In this document: positions 38,773 through 50,896 of the stretch, in pieces
Numbering within the stretch: position 1 is the first letter of the stretch
Layout of the letters: every line of letters starts with the position of its first letter
Source: Ptychodera flava
Lineage: Eukaryota > Hemichordata > Enteropneusta > Ptychoderidae
NCBI RefSeq assembly: GCF_041260155.1
Contig: NC_091935.1
Span: forward strand, 8,707,501 to 8,771,500
DNA length: 64,000 nucleotides
Direction of reading: 5' to 3'
Made by a program: the position numbers and the translations under genes
Notes under the pieces: generated by a model
Seen by the model: only the letters and a program-made list of their open reading frames with translations
Told to the model about the DNA's origin: nothing
Database searches by the model: none

Positions 38773-39132
38773 ATGCGCCCCGGGAACAGATATTCTGTCT
38801 CTCAAACTTTTTACAATATTGTTTTGGTCTACCGCTTGCTGGGGCTTATTTTGGTCCCCATAGAGTAACTAAGGTTTTTACCGGTTCATGTCTTTGAAAT
38901 CGAAAATTTAATTTTTCCCCGGCCCCATGGAGTTCACACGGGGATGGCGGCCATTTTGAATTTCAGGAGTCTGTAAATAATGGGCAGACCTTATTTTCAC
39001 TATGGTACCAAATTTTGCATGGTTACCCTTGATTTCTATTCTTGATTTCGAAAGAAAATTGTTTAAAGTTTCCGTTCGGAAAGTTTCAGCAAAATTTTTC
39101 GGCAAAGTCTTTCAATTTCAAGGCGCGTTTGC
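38773..39132 (+). mobile_element. TTAA MITE, family A, copy 6 (joined head-to-tail to copy 5)
   Basis: Starts TGCGCCCCGGGAACAGATATTC and ends near AAGGCGCGTTTGCC; the internal GGGATGGCGGCCATTTTGAA is at 38940-38959. No TTAA remains at the junction, so the pair arose by tandem duplication, insertion into the terminus or recombination. Confidence 0.72.
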
Positions 39133-40845
39133 CTCTGATAGATTAATATTCAAAAGGGGAGACACGGCTTTTCGTTCAAGGTGAGTCCGCAGTCTTTCCG
39201 ATTATTTGTCATCCTCGACGATCGATAACAGAATATTCTCTAGACAAAGTCGCTGCAAAGACAGCATAACTGCTTGCGAATCATCATTAGCGAAGTTTCA
39301 CTATGATGGAAGGGGACCTTTTCTCCCATTCTTTCCCTGCCTGTCTGTCGGCATGACTGTATGTCTGTTCGTCTGTCGTCCTCTCCCTTCATAAGCTTAT
39401 GTTTGTTTGTAATGCTTTACTCGGAGCATTTGTCGTTCACCAGGAAGATTCCTTCATTTGGGAAGAAATCAAACTCGCAGGCCATAATTCGGTGATTAAT
39501 TCGTTTTGTTTAGCATATCGCTATGGCAACAATATCATAACAACTTCACTTATGGCCCTCGGGAATATTAATTCTTTCAAAGTTACTGATATTCCAATTA
39601 AAGATAACCTTGAAATAATAATGATAGTAAAAAAGAGAAAGCTATTTTCAAGGAAGTAATAAAATACATAAGCAACAAAGATGAAAAAAGGTGAAAATTT
39701 TGTTCAATTCACAGTTCACAATGCCATTATTTGATTCAAAGACTAATTTCCACATCCACGTAACAGAGTTGTGAGTTTGTTATTGTGCGCGATTCCTTTG
39801 TACTCTCTGTTACGCGTCAATGCGACGACCACGATGATATACGAAAGTTTTATTGGGTGATACTACTCCCAGCCATTTTACGTGTTCGTATTCAGTCATT
39901 GTAGGTTTTACGATCATCTGGCGTGCGAAAATCTTAATTTGACGGTTTGGGAACACAATCGATCAGACTATTAGAGATATTACAATGGGATGCCATCTAC
40001 ATTAAAATATTTTTCATTATTGAAATTTTCAACGCGTTTTCCCTATTTGTGAACAAACAAACAAACAAAAAACAAAATCAACTTAAAGCTATTTCCTATA
40101 ATCGACTGTTCATTTCCCGCAAAGTTTTTAAGGATCTTCTCATCTAAATTGATCGTATTTATCCAAAGACTTGTCTTATACAATAACAATACTTTGAATT
40201 TCAACAAACTTTCAAGGAGGATGGGAAGATGGAATCACTTTCTCGAACGAAAATAACGCAAATAAAATATCATAAAAGTTACGGCCATAGTCTTTGTCAT
40301 TATTCACTTCGTTGAACAATACCTATACAGTTCCATGTCACTGAAGATAGTCGTACTTATCTCTGAAAATGACTAACCGCGATGTAATTCACACACGTTT
40401 AGCTTACCCTGCCTTTGCTCAGCGTATGAGTGATGTGACCCAAAGCAGTACAATATAACCCCGGCGCTACCATTCTTCAATATAGTCTACATGTGGACGT
40501 ATGGAGATGTGGTCAGGTGGCGATCGAGATGAAAGATTCAATGCTATTTTACACGGGACCCTGTGTCTTTCCGTACACTATGTCCTCTAAAACGTATCGT
40601 CGAGATGACGTATAGAATCTAAATAAATAAAAACTTTTCATATTCGTCATCTTCGCGATTTAAGCCTTTGATAATATGTGACAGATCATGTATCAGAATT
40701 ATTGAGCGACCTTGGCGGCATCACATCTTTCATTAGTATTGTTATAATTTAGATTGTACTGTACGGTATGCTGTCGTGTTGGTTTTGTGGTACGCTTTTG
40801 CTATGATACGCTATGCCATGCCCTACTTTGCTATGCTATTCTACG

Positions 40846-41755
40846 CTGTGCTATGCTATGCTATGCTATGCTATGCTATGCTATGGTATGCTATGCTATG
40901 CTATGCTATGCTTATGCTATGCTATGCTATGCTATGCTATGCTACGCTATGCTATGCTATGCTATGCAATGCTATGCTATGCTACGCTACGCTACGCTAT
41001 GCTATGCTATGCTATGCTATGCTATGCTATGCTATGCTATGCTATGCTGTGCTATGCTATGCTATGCTATGCTATGCTATGCTACGCTATGCTACGCTAT
41101 GCTATGCTATGCTATGCTATGCTATGCTATGCTATGCTATGCTATGCTATGCTATGCTGTGCTATGCTATGCTATGCTATGCTATGCTATGCTATGCTAT
41201 GCTATGCTATGCTATGCTATGCTATGCTATGCTATGCTATGCTATGCTATGCTATGCTATGCTATGCTATGCTATGCTATGCTATGCTATGCTATGCTAT
41301 GCTATGCTATGCTATGCTATGCTATGCTATGCTATGCTATGCTATGCTATGCTATGCTATGCTGTGCTATGCTGTGCTATGCTACGCTATGCTATGCTAT
41401 GCTATGCTATGCTATGCTATGCTATGCTATGCTATGCTATGTTATGCTATGCTATGCTATGCTATGCTATGCTATGCTATGCTATGCTATGCTATGCTAT
41501 GCTACGCTATGCTATGCTATGCTATGCTATGCTATGCTATGCTATGCTGTGCTATGCTACGCTATGCTATGCTATGCTATGCTATGCTATGCTATGCTAT
41601 GCTATGCTATGCTATGCAATGCAATGCGATGCAATGTTATGCTATGCTATGCTATGCTATGCTATGCTATGCTATGCTATGCTATGCTATGCTATGCTAT
41701 GCTATGCTATGCTATGCTATGCTATGCTATGCTATCTATGCTATGCTGTGCCATG
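40846..41755. repeat. CTATG pentanucleotide satellite, about 910 bp
   Basis: About 180 head-to-tail CTATG (GCTAT) units with scattered CTACG, CTGTG and CAATG variants and degenerate flanks to about 41950. Because 15 nt encode CYAML without a stop, three plus-strand frames stay open for hundreds of codons; these are not genes. The variants cluster at the array ends and in a few inner patches. Confidence 0.98.
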
Positions 41756-42106
41756 CCATATAATAATATGCTACACTATGCTATGCTGTGCTGTGCTGTA
41801 CTATGCTATCTATGCTGTGCTATGCTACTTTATGCTACACTATACTATCCAATGCTATTCTGTTCTATGATATGCTATGCTATGCTGTGCTGTTGTAAAG
41901 TATGTGATATGCTATTCTTCGCTATGATATGCCGCGCTGTTCTATGCTGTGTTATGTTATGGTACATGCAACCGGCCACTAGCAATGAAAATGGCTCCGT
42001 CTATCAGAATATAACGGTCCTTTACCCGAAGAAGTAATACATGGCATACATGGCAGTACCGCCACTCTACCCTTAAAATCCATCGATATCAAAATTTGCT
42101 GTATTA

Positions 42107-42109
<3 letters not shown>

Positions 42110-42174
<65 letters not shown>
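42110..42174. repeat. (CT)n microsatellite
   Basis: About 32 pure CT units. Confidence 0.98.
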
Positions 42175-42176
<2 letters not shown>

Positions 42177-42401
42177 CAATGTCTCACTCTTGCTCTGTTC
42201 AGATGGGGACAATAAGTATTGCGCAGAAATAATTCTGTGGGCTTGCCGCATAATTAATTGCATGCGTATGGTAACGCTTGACTGCTTTACACTCACCTGA
42301 TGCATTTTCTATTTATGTACAAATAATGACAACTTGGTGGTACTTAAGCTCCCCTATCTTAATAATCATTATCCTGACAACTCTGATCGTGTGGACTGCC
42401 G

Positions 42402-42410
42402 TTATATATG
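42402..42410 (+). promoter_or_regulatory. Candidate TATA box for the secreted-protein gene
   Basis: TTATATATG about 95 bp before the ATG at 42505, a suitable distance for a start site near 42435 and a leader of about 70 nt. Supported only by position. Confidence 0.35.
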
Positions 42411-42504
42411 CCAGTAATTTTTAGTATTTCACAACGATACTGTTGTACGGAATAAACTATACGCTCCATCTATTTGCATCTCCGTTTTCACGGAAACCGT
42501 GAAG

Positions 42505-42574
42505 ATGAGGAAAGTAAAACGTCTTGCCTCGTTTCTGTTGCTCCTTTGTTGGACGTTCTGCCCGGTAGAATGCG
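42505..42574 (+). CDS. Putative first exon: signal peptide of a secreted or membrane protein
   Basis: ATG at 42505 opens MRKVKRLASFLLLLCWTFCP, followed by VEC and a consensus donor (G|GTAAGT, phase 1). The pattern is textbook signal peptide: basic n-region RKVKR, an 11-residue hydrophobic core, a polar c-region with a likely cut near VEC. The exon is 70 nt, too short for ORF filters. I could not identify downstream exons with confidence; candidate coding islands on the same strand lie at 52018-52087 and about 58645-58773. The mature protein is therefore unknown. Alternative: a chance ATG before a chance donor. Confidence 0.45.
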
Positions 42575-45500
42575 GTAAGTGGTATTTACTACTTGTTTTG
42601 TTTTTGACCGAGTTCGTTCGGTCGTTTCGAAACCCCGTTGATTAAACCCTGTACATGTACGGTTATCGTCCTCTCGTCACCGTCGGACGCGGTCACCAAC
42701 CACAGCACTTTGACAAACGCCAACTAAACACCAGGGGTCCCCGTTGCGACGACGGATTTGTATTTGTCATGGCACTTTCATTCTCAACGCTTGAACCTTA
42801 AACATACAGAATTTTGCCATTAAAAATTGAATAATTATAACTGAGATGATAATCCGATGCCTTCCACGGGGTCATATTTGACGCATCACCTCATAAGGCA
42901 ATCAAATTTTTGTCATCAGTTTTACCAAGTTTTGACTTGACATTCATAAGCTCAAATATTTCTACCAACACTTAACACTTTAATCAATCATCTTCCTTTC
43001 ACATGTTCATTCTCAAGGAATTTAAGATCGGAAAAAATGACATTTGTTCAAACAAAATTAACTTAAGTAATTAATATGGGATATACAGGTCACGTGATTT
43101 GCCTTGTTGTCAACCATCGACAGCGTGCAGTTTTTTCACAAATTGCTGAATTTGGTAACATTTGGCGTACACGTGTACTTTTTTCCATCAAGAAGACATT
43201 CTTTCTCCTTTTTCGTTTCTTCTTTTTACATGTTGCTAGAGGTCTAAAAACCACTCCGATCGAAACAAAACCAGCAGAAAGGAACAAAACTCGATGTGTA
43301 TCGTCGGGTTTTTTTTCAGAAACCTCACCTTACTCATAGTTTTCATGGGCAGCAGTGAAACGGATTATAGTACTGTAACAACATTAGGTATCGCATCCTG
43401 GAAAATGCAAATATATATGCAAAACATGTGTTATGTACATTTACGTCATACACGTTCCAACAAATATGATAATGAACTCTGTGCCGGGCGCGGTTACTTA
43501 CAAAATGAATTTTCAAGGACGGGCTGTCAGAGAACTTGAAGTTACATAATTTAGATTCCGTTCAGGTTCAAAGCAATCTGTGTTTTAACACGAATCTCTG
43601 GGAATTGTAAATATAGTGAGATAACGGTCTTCAATGCGCTTCAAACTATCCCCCTCGGGCGTCCAAACGATCCTTGTTCTCAGGAAATTGAAAAATTTAA
43701 TTTTTACGAGGTAGTAGAATATACGATCATTTCGAGAAGGTGAAGGGGTATTATGTTTGACGTACAGAGACAAGTCATTACCAAAAACCGATGATCAAAA
43801 TAAGTTATTTTTCATTTTAAATTTCGAACATCTTATTGTCAGTTAGTCTGGTGGACCGGGATATATATGACTGTAGTTAAAAAAACAAAAGTCAAAATAT
43901 TTTATTTAATTTTTGCCAAGAGTACGGAAGGACAGCGTTGATGGCTGATGATTTCCTCTATGTTACCAAATTATTTGATGTTGTTTCCTACCTATGGTAC
44001 TCAATATTTTCACTGCATCACTGTGTGGTTGAAGTTCTGTCAAGGACACTAACAGCATATCATATACCAGAAAACAGTCAACATTTCATCAAAGTCTCTG
44101 TCTGTCTGTTGTCTCTCTGTCTGTGTCTGTCCGTGTTTCTATATCTATATTCTTTTCTGCCCTCTCTCTTGACGTCGTGACCTTGACAAAGCTCCATCAA
44201 CAATAACTGTTTCTGTTTAAATTTTTATTTCTCTGTTTGTGAAACACAGTAAATCCAAGTGCCTTTTTCATATTGTTTTTCAGCTTGTCAACACAGCTTT
44301 TATGTGCGTAATTTCCAATGTTATTGTTGACAGCTCAGTTTAGAGTCTGGGTTAGAATTCATTTCGTGGCAGTTGAACAAATCTGAATGAACTCATTTCT
44401 GCGAATAGCCAAATTGTCCACAATGCCGCCCAAAGTTTGTACCTTCAACATGAAGCAAATATACCTGTTTGTGAAACCTAAACCAAGTGTAATGAAAGAG
44501 TTATAGTTATTGTCAGTTTAAGATGAATAAGAGTTACTGTTTTTGTTATGCCAATTTTCAGTAATTATATCAGACGACACGGAAGTCCGTAGGTCATTGA
44601 ACTTTTAAGATGGAAACATTTTATTACTTGCAAAGTACCTACATTAGTGTATTTCAAAACTTTTGCATAAAGCGAGATACGCTGTAGCAAAACTGCCAGC
44701 CGCGGCGGCATCGGTCTTTATAACTAGTTACGTCACCAACATAATCATATACCGTACTTTCTGTCTTCTATGTAATAATCGGTACCTCGCGGTTGAGAAC
44801 ACGTAATTTGTTACTGTTGGCTACCCGTGCGAGAAAGCCCGTATCTATATGTGTTCAGGAGCCCAGCTGTGACGATGGCACTGGCGAAATGAATTGGTAA
44901 AAGTATCGTCGACCTGTGGCGCTGATTACGTCATCGAATTTGCAAAATGTTACATTGGCCCTTCTCAGTAATTATATTTGCGATGCCTGATAATTACAGA
45001 GCCAAAAATCGATCATTTGCATTAAAACGACATGTTTGTACATATTACACATGTGAAATGTCCCTATCTGTCTCGAGTGAAACAATCCACTCGAGCAACC
45101 GTGACGGTATAGTTCACGACTTTACTATACGTTACATAAACACACGCCAACAAATATTAATAAGTGCAGTGACCTAAAACCATGAATATTCTTCGTCTCC
45201 ATAGGAAAAAAGTTATCAGGATTTACATACTAAAACTCATTAAGAAAATTTGCATAAGTGAAATTTGTCTTACTGAAACGTGGCCGAGTGATTAATCAAA
45301 CAGAGACAACTGGCACATACACAGTGTTATGGTTAGTATTATGCATAAAAATTAGGTTAAGAAGTTAAAATCGTCTCCACCCTTATTCATATGGCAAAAC
45401 ATTGAATTGGATTGGCTCGTCGAAACTGCGTTCAAAGATCATATTAGATCCATACGACAACGCTGTATCCAAGATACGCTGGCGATTGATAAAAGTTAAA

Positions 45501-46250
45501 ACATGTTATGCTAAGGTAATGTGCGCCTCGATAGTGAAAGACGTAAGCTTTTGGTCAAACTTTCCTCAAGGAATATTTCAACCATTCTCTTTCAAAATGA
45601 CAAATTTTGGTACTAAAGCAACAAATTACCCAAGATTTACCAATATTTGCATTTGAAAATGGCCGCCATTCCTGTGTTAACTCTATGGAGAAAATAGACT
45701 TTTCGAATTTCGAAAAACTAAGACGGTAAAAATTTTTCTTACACTGAGAGCTTTAAAATGAACCGTCACAAGTGGTAGATCAGAAAAGAATTGGAAAAGC
45801 TTGAGGGTTCAAATATCTGTCCCCGGGGCGCGTTCATGGTGAAATTTAAATGTCGCACTTACGTTAACGTGATGCAGCTTTGATCGTGCAAGAAACACAT
45901 TGTTTGTAGACAAGAAAATCGCCTTGGCGCATCTCCCCTTCAAGAAGTTGTACAGCAGCAAACTCTAGAAACTTTATTGGGCTCTGTGTCATGTCTGCGT
46001 CAGGCAATCGGTCTGTAGTTTGTGGCCGTACCATTTTTATTACCAATAAAATGTGTTCATTTTGATAGAGCTATATTTAACCCAATTACAATACCCTTCC
46101 CTTACCCTGCAAACATGCAGGGTCTTACATCAGATGTTACGTGAGCTTACGAAATTCTGCACATCTGTTTTTAATCATTTGGTTTTCCGAAAGGAAGCAA
46201 CTGCCGAGCATGTAAGGGAACCGTCATTATTTACGGTTTGGGGGGGGTGT
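42575..46250. other. No confident gene; possible first intron, with MITE fragments
   Basis: If the exon at 42505 is real this is intronic. I see one family-A MITE (45515-45845) and a family-E-like fragment (about 44190-44365). A short frame ending with a donor-like GTAAAA at 44921 is not phase-compatible with the signal-peptide exon. Confidence 0.4.
45515..45845 (-). mobile_element. TTAA MITE, family A, copy 7
   Basis: Left GGTAATGTGCGCCTCG after CTAA; TTAA at 45846-45849 on the right. Contains GAAAATGGCCGCCATTCC near 45654. Confidence 0.78.
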
Positions 46251-46606
46251 CAGTGTTTCCTCTGGCTAATTTTTTCTGTTAGCCATACTGGCTAATTAGC
46301 ATCAAAACTGATTAGCCACCATTTAGCAACCAAAATGTTTCAGTATGAGCGTGCCCACAGAGTTTTCCCCAGGGAAAAAAATCATATATATTGGCTAATT
46401 TGCATAACAATACATGCAATTGTTATGGTAATGATTTTTAATGCTTTTTAATGCTCTGGGGAGAACACAGTGGTATATTTCAAAGAAAACAACATACAAA
46501 TGTACACACACATATTTTTAACACAGTCATGTGAACAACTTTTTATTTCTCGTTCGTCGAGATACTGTATCAACACATTGTTGAACACTGTCCCCACACT
46601 GACAGA

Positions 46607-46924
46607 TCAAGATACTTTCTTGGACAGATCTAGAGCCAGTGATTCACTTTCACAATCCATGATCTCTCTAAAAGCATTCAGCTTTTCCACAAGTCCTTCT
46701 CTGAAAGGTATACTTGATGATTCATGTTCATTTAGTTTACAAAGTACACCAGAACAAAATATTCTTCTGTCTTTCATATTTGACCAAACAGTGAAAGCTC
46801 TGTTTTGAAAGTCAAATTGCTCTATATCAGGGCCTACAATTGCAATCCTCATTAATCTGTCGACAGTTTTTGCTTTGGGGGCTTTACAGTTTACTTGCCA
46901 GTCTGTGCCCTGCAGTGCGTTCAT
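46607..46924 (-). pseudogene. hAT transposase C-terminal remnant
   Basis: A 105-codon open frame with VDRLMRIAIVGPDIEQFDF and AFTVWSNMKDRRI. Leu-Met-Arg-Ile, Gly-Pro then Asp/Glu-Phe spacing followed by W and basic RRI is the pattern at the end of hAT transposases and of domesticated hAT-derived zinc-finger proteins. The catalytic core and BED finger are absent from the frame. It is most likely a fossil inside the element at 46251-48199. Confidence 0.6.
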
Positions 46925-47119
46925 GTTTGGTGAAGTTGTCTTTTTTAAAAAACTTCATATGACCGACCAGATGTCAAAATATTGTTCTGCCCTGCTGATT
47001 GGCACACTTTACAGAAAAACATTTGTTTGTCTTTCTCTAAATTCTCAAAAATCAACCAAGGGAATTCGACAAACCATTCCTCCTGTAATTTACGTTTCTT
47101 CTCAACACTGCCCTTGGTC

Positions 47120-47721
47120 TAGCCCTGCGTACGATGCTGTGTGTTCCGCTACAGCTAATAGCCCCGCTCACCACAGCCCTGCAAAGACCCATACGTAGGG
47201 TCGGTGACTTCAAATCCATTTTTGGACTTGACGTAAAAAGCTAAATTACTGCCGAAATTCAGCGTTCTTGGGCCCAAGTCGTATCCCTGCCTACCTCAGC
47301 TACTCGATCGCTTCCAAAAATGCCAGTCTTTTATTCTTTTTTCGTAAATAACCGTCGATGTCGGCAACTCTCTCGCTAGCCCTGCGTACGTACGCAGTGT
47401 ACGCTGTGTGTTAGGAACGCACACAGGGAATGCACTGCGTACACTGCGTACGTACGCAGGGCTAGCGAGAGAGTTGCCGACATCGACGGTTATTTACGAG
47501 AAGTGAATAAAAGACTGGCATTTTTGGAAGCGATCGAGTAGCTGAGGTAGGCAGGGATACGACTTGGGCCCAAGAACGCTGAATTTCGGCAGTAATTTAG
47601 CTTTTTACGTCAAGTCCAAAAATGGATTTGAAGTCACCGACCCTACGTATGGGTCTTTGCAGGGCTGTGGTGAGCGGGGCTATTAGCTGTAGCGGAACAC
47701 ACAGCATCGTACGCAGGGCTA
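47120..47721. mobile_element. 602-bp foldback element with perfect 9-bp target duplication
   Basis: Two almost identical inverted arms of about 285 bp start TAGCCCTGCGTACG and end CGTACGCAGGGCTA; a spacer of about 30 bp near 47420 holds CGTACGTACG motifs. CCCTTGGTC is duplicated exactly at 47111-47119 and 47722-47730. Nine-bp duplications with very long inverted ends point to a Mutator-like nonautonomous element. No transposase. The arms contain GGGCCCAAG and CGATCGAG palindromic pieces. The near identity of the arms implies a recent origin or gene conversion. Confidence 0.9.
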
Positions 47722-49322
47722 CCCTTGGTCACGTTTTCTAGCGTTTCTTGCCGCTTTCACTTGTACAGACAGTGGAGCTCGCCAGTGACTGAGAGTTTAC
47801 CGGTAGTGATTCAGGGTCTCTGGCTATCGGGTTGCATTCTGCTGGCCCTATTGAACTTTGATCAGTGTCGGCTGCTTTTCTGTCCGTAAGAGGTCATTAT
47901 GTAAGCGACCCGTCAATGCACCATGTGTGCTATTCAAATCAATCATGGCGGGTCATTAAAAACGTTTCAGCGACGTTCAGCTTAAACCCCCTAGACTATT
48001 GTTTAAAAGTCAACAGAGCGTGCGCAATACCACCCATTTTTAAACCCCTTATGCCAAGAGGGAAAACTGTGGCAATGACTCAACACTTCCGCATTAGGAA
48101 TTTGGATTCGCCAGGCTGGCGAACTGGTCTTCAAAAAATTCGCCAAATGGACATTCCATTCGCCAATTGCCTAATTGGCGAACGGCAGCGGAAACACTGC
48201 CGGGTGTATGAATCGGAGGGGGTCACTCAAATGGTTGAATACTGTTGTTCAAAATGTGGAGGGAATAAGGGGGTCTAATCATCTTTTTTGGGAATGTACA
48301 GAAGCTTTCATGAGATGATACAAATTAGAAAAGAGTTAAAAACACTATAGATTAAAAATTGATGCAATTTTATCAAAACATGGTATAATATTAATTTGAT
48401 GTTTAGGTATGTAAAGTATACTGACTTCCATTACTAAAAGAGTAGTTTGTCAGCATTTCCTGACCAAAAGTTGGTATGCTATCAAGCATGAGAAATAACT
48501 ATTACGTTATGTTATTAAGGGTTTGCTGTGTTTACGTTTTGAAAGAGTTTCTGACCCTCAGAATTCCCCCGTCATGTATTTTTGTCATTTTGTACGTTTG
48601 TGTGTGCATTGTATACAGCTACAGACCTACAGTGTCAAGACTAGACACCCTTGAAATAATTCAACACCCACCATGGCCTATAATCCGCACAGCTCTACGG
48701 CACTGCCATTTGCAGAGAGGTCACCGATTACACGATTGTGTTATAGTGTTAATTGAGTTATTCCGGACATTGTGTTATATGATAATCACTATTTCCCGCT
48801 GATCATGTCGCTGTTTGTTTACGTTTTGAAATGTAAAATGTGACAAGATGGCCAATATCGAATTCGATCCTGATTACTTACTCGAGCAAATACATATTAA
48901 GCTGCCTATGCATATTATCTTTTTTTCCCCCTATTTTCATGTGTATTATACGGGTCTTTTTTCACGTCCATGCCGCAAAATAAGAGAGCATGTGTTAATA
49001 TATCGCTATTTTACCACTTTGATTAACTCAATCATTTCACTTGTCAATTTATAAAGAAGTCATATAATACGCCCATAGAAATAACTTAGTAATATGTTAA
49101 ACGAAATCATTCGGATACATATGGGGCAAGGTATTTCACAGCATATACAGAAAAACGACCCTAGTGTCACTCAATTACGGGGACAATACATATTAATAGA
49201 TTGAAAATGTCTTGTTACGTCAGCTCAAATTCACCAGTATATCTAATCAAACCATGCAGGTTCATACACTTTTGAAATGTCTGTTGGACATATTTACTCC
49301 AATCACGGCCAAATTTTTAAGA

Positions 49323-49326
<4 letters not shown>

Positions 49327-49403
<77 letters not shown>
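49327..49403. repeat. (TA)n microsatellite
   Basis: About 38 perfect TA units, 80 bp before a hammerhead motif. Confidence 0.98.
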
Positions 49404-49404
<1 letters not shown>

Positions 49405-49483
49405 GAAGTATGCGGTTCGACTTGTCCGATACAAAGTGCCCAATACAAAAGTAGTGCGAGATGTGTAGTTTCACTCCAGTCTA

Positions 49484-49532
49484 GTCTCCTGATGAGTGAG
49501 TCTCGCGACTCACGAAACAACGTTGTAGAGAT
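49484..49532 (+). ncRNA. Hammerhead ribozyme (type I-like, short stem III)
   Basis: All conserved parts are present in order: stem I strand GTCTC (49484-49488), CTGATGA (49489-49495), stem II GTGAGTC/GACTCAC with TCGC loop (49496-49513), GAAA (49514-49517), stem III CAAC/GTTG (49518-49525, loopless), cleavage triplet GTA (cut after 49527), and stem I partner GAGAT (49528-49532). Loopless stem III is typical of hammerheads in Penelope-like elements and retrozymes, which usually act as dimers. The cut lies just before an (ATC)n tract. No reverse transcriptase is adjacent. Confidence 0.78.
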
Positions 49533-50212
49533 CATCATCATCATCATCATCAAGGAATATATTAGAGGCTGACAGCTCGTTTTATTGAAACCATTCTGCT
49601 GCAAAACAATGACCTTGACTTCTTTAGATAGACCGAACTAAAATATTTTAATTATTTTCCACGCTTATCATGATCGCTTGTAATAATCTTGACAAAAGAA
49701 CACCATGACACGCTTATGATCTCAAACGCCAATCAACCCCAAATCAAAGGATCCAAATGAATGGTTTAACAGTTCACTTACTTTCAAGTTCACTGCCGGA
49801 TATAATTTCGAAATTTGTTTGTGTTACGCCTGCGTAGATTTCGCGGTGCATTGTTGTTTTATTTTATCATATATTGATTCGGACGAAATGTATTAGATGC
49901 AAATGAGCAAAGGTACAGGCTATCTTCATCTGTCGCGATAAAACATTTTAACGGATTTGCAAGTACCATAGAGAGCAACGGAACTTAACCGGGATGGACA
50001 TTGATTGCCATTTCTGAACTATGACCCGTGGTCTTATAAATTATACATATCCATGAAAATACTACTGCTGCTCAGATTTGTCTTTTTCAATGAATCCTAA
50101 CATATCAATAAAACTTCACCCTGGTGTTCCTTGAAAAGTTTAAAATGCCTGTTATTGCTTCATTCAATTAAACTTCACGAGCAGTCAATTACTATAGGGA
50201 CTGATGACTTAA

Positions 50213-50892
50213 GGTTCCAAGACAAGAAATTGACCTTTTTGATCTAACAATTCTCTGGTGAATAATAAGCTAAGAACCCCCGTAAATTATATATTTTCGG
50301 AAAGCCTAGATATAGGGGAAGATTTTGGTAACCACAGTGTTGCCATTGTTTACATAACTATCACGTGACAGGTAATTTGGATAACCTTTCAAAAATCGGT
50401 TTTCCCTATGTTTTGTCTCAATACTTCAAAATATCTAACTCAAACTTTCTGGAATGCAAGCTGTTACAACGCTCTCCCAAAAACTGTATCAGATTTTTTA
50501 TATCTTGCTTAGTTTTAATTTGAGCACAATTTTGAAGAAATCAACTAGGATTAAATTCACCACTCTGGAAGTTTTTCTGGCGTAAAATTTGTTTAAGAAG
50601 GTTTAAAAAATTCTGAGACACACTTTGGAAGATCCTTAAGACAGCTTGCACTCACACAAATTTCGGCCACATATCTCAAAGCATTGAAACAAAACATGGG
50701 GAAAACCGATTTTTGAAAGGTTATGCAAATTACCTGTCACATTATAGTCATGTAAATAATGGTGACACTATTGTAACCAAAATGTTCCCCTATATCTAGG
50801 CTTTACGAAAATATATAATTTACGTGGGTTCTGAGCTTATTAACCACTAGAGAATTGTTAGCTTAAAAAGGTCAATTTCTTGTCTTGGAACC
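50213..50892. mobile_element. 680-bp TTAA-flanked foldback element, family D
   Basis: Inverted arms of about 230 bp: GGTTCCAAGACAAGAAATTG at the left, its complement at the right, bounded by TTAA at 50209-50212 and 50893-50896. The unpaired centre is about 200 bp. The arms carry CTAGATATAGG and CGGTTTTCCC motifs in mirror. No transposase. Confidence 0.88.
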
Positions 50893-50896
50893 TTAA

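Larger units (their letters stand above)
46251..48199 (-). mobile_element. Decayed hAT-like DNA transposon
   Basis: The ends are CAGTGTTTCC (46251-46260) and GGAAACACTG (48190-48199), a common hAT terminal form; the adjoining bases are also similar. Flanking octamers GGGGGTGT and CCGGGTGT agree at 6 of 8 positions, fitting an old 8-bp target duplication. Inside, on the minus strand, is a hAT C-terminal (dimerisation) domain remnant. The rest of the transposase is missing or unreadable, and a foldback element interrupts it at 47120. Subterminal short palindromes (TTCGCCAATT/AATTGGCGAA) are present. Confidence 0.62.

Noticed and set aside
40754..42037. 427-, 364- and 316-codon plus-strand frames of CYAML repeats
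   Set aside because: They are the inevitable three-frame translation of the CTATG pentamer and lack any non-repetitive coding sequence.
44880..44921. Tiny exon-like segment (GAGCCCAGCTGTGACGATGG) between an AG and a GTAAAA
   Set aside because: In the phase set by the 42505 exon it hits a TGA stop at once.
47865..48278. 137-codon plus-strand frame
   Set aside because: It crosses the right end of the hAT-like element and its target site, so it is not a gene.
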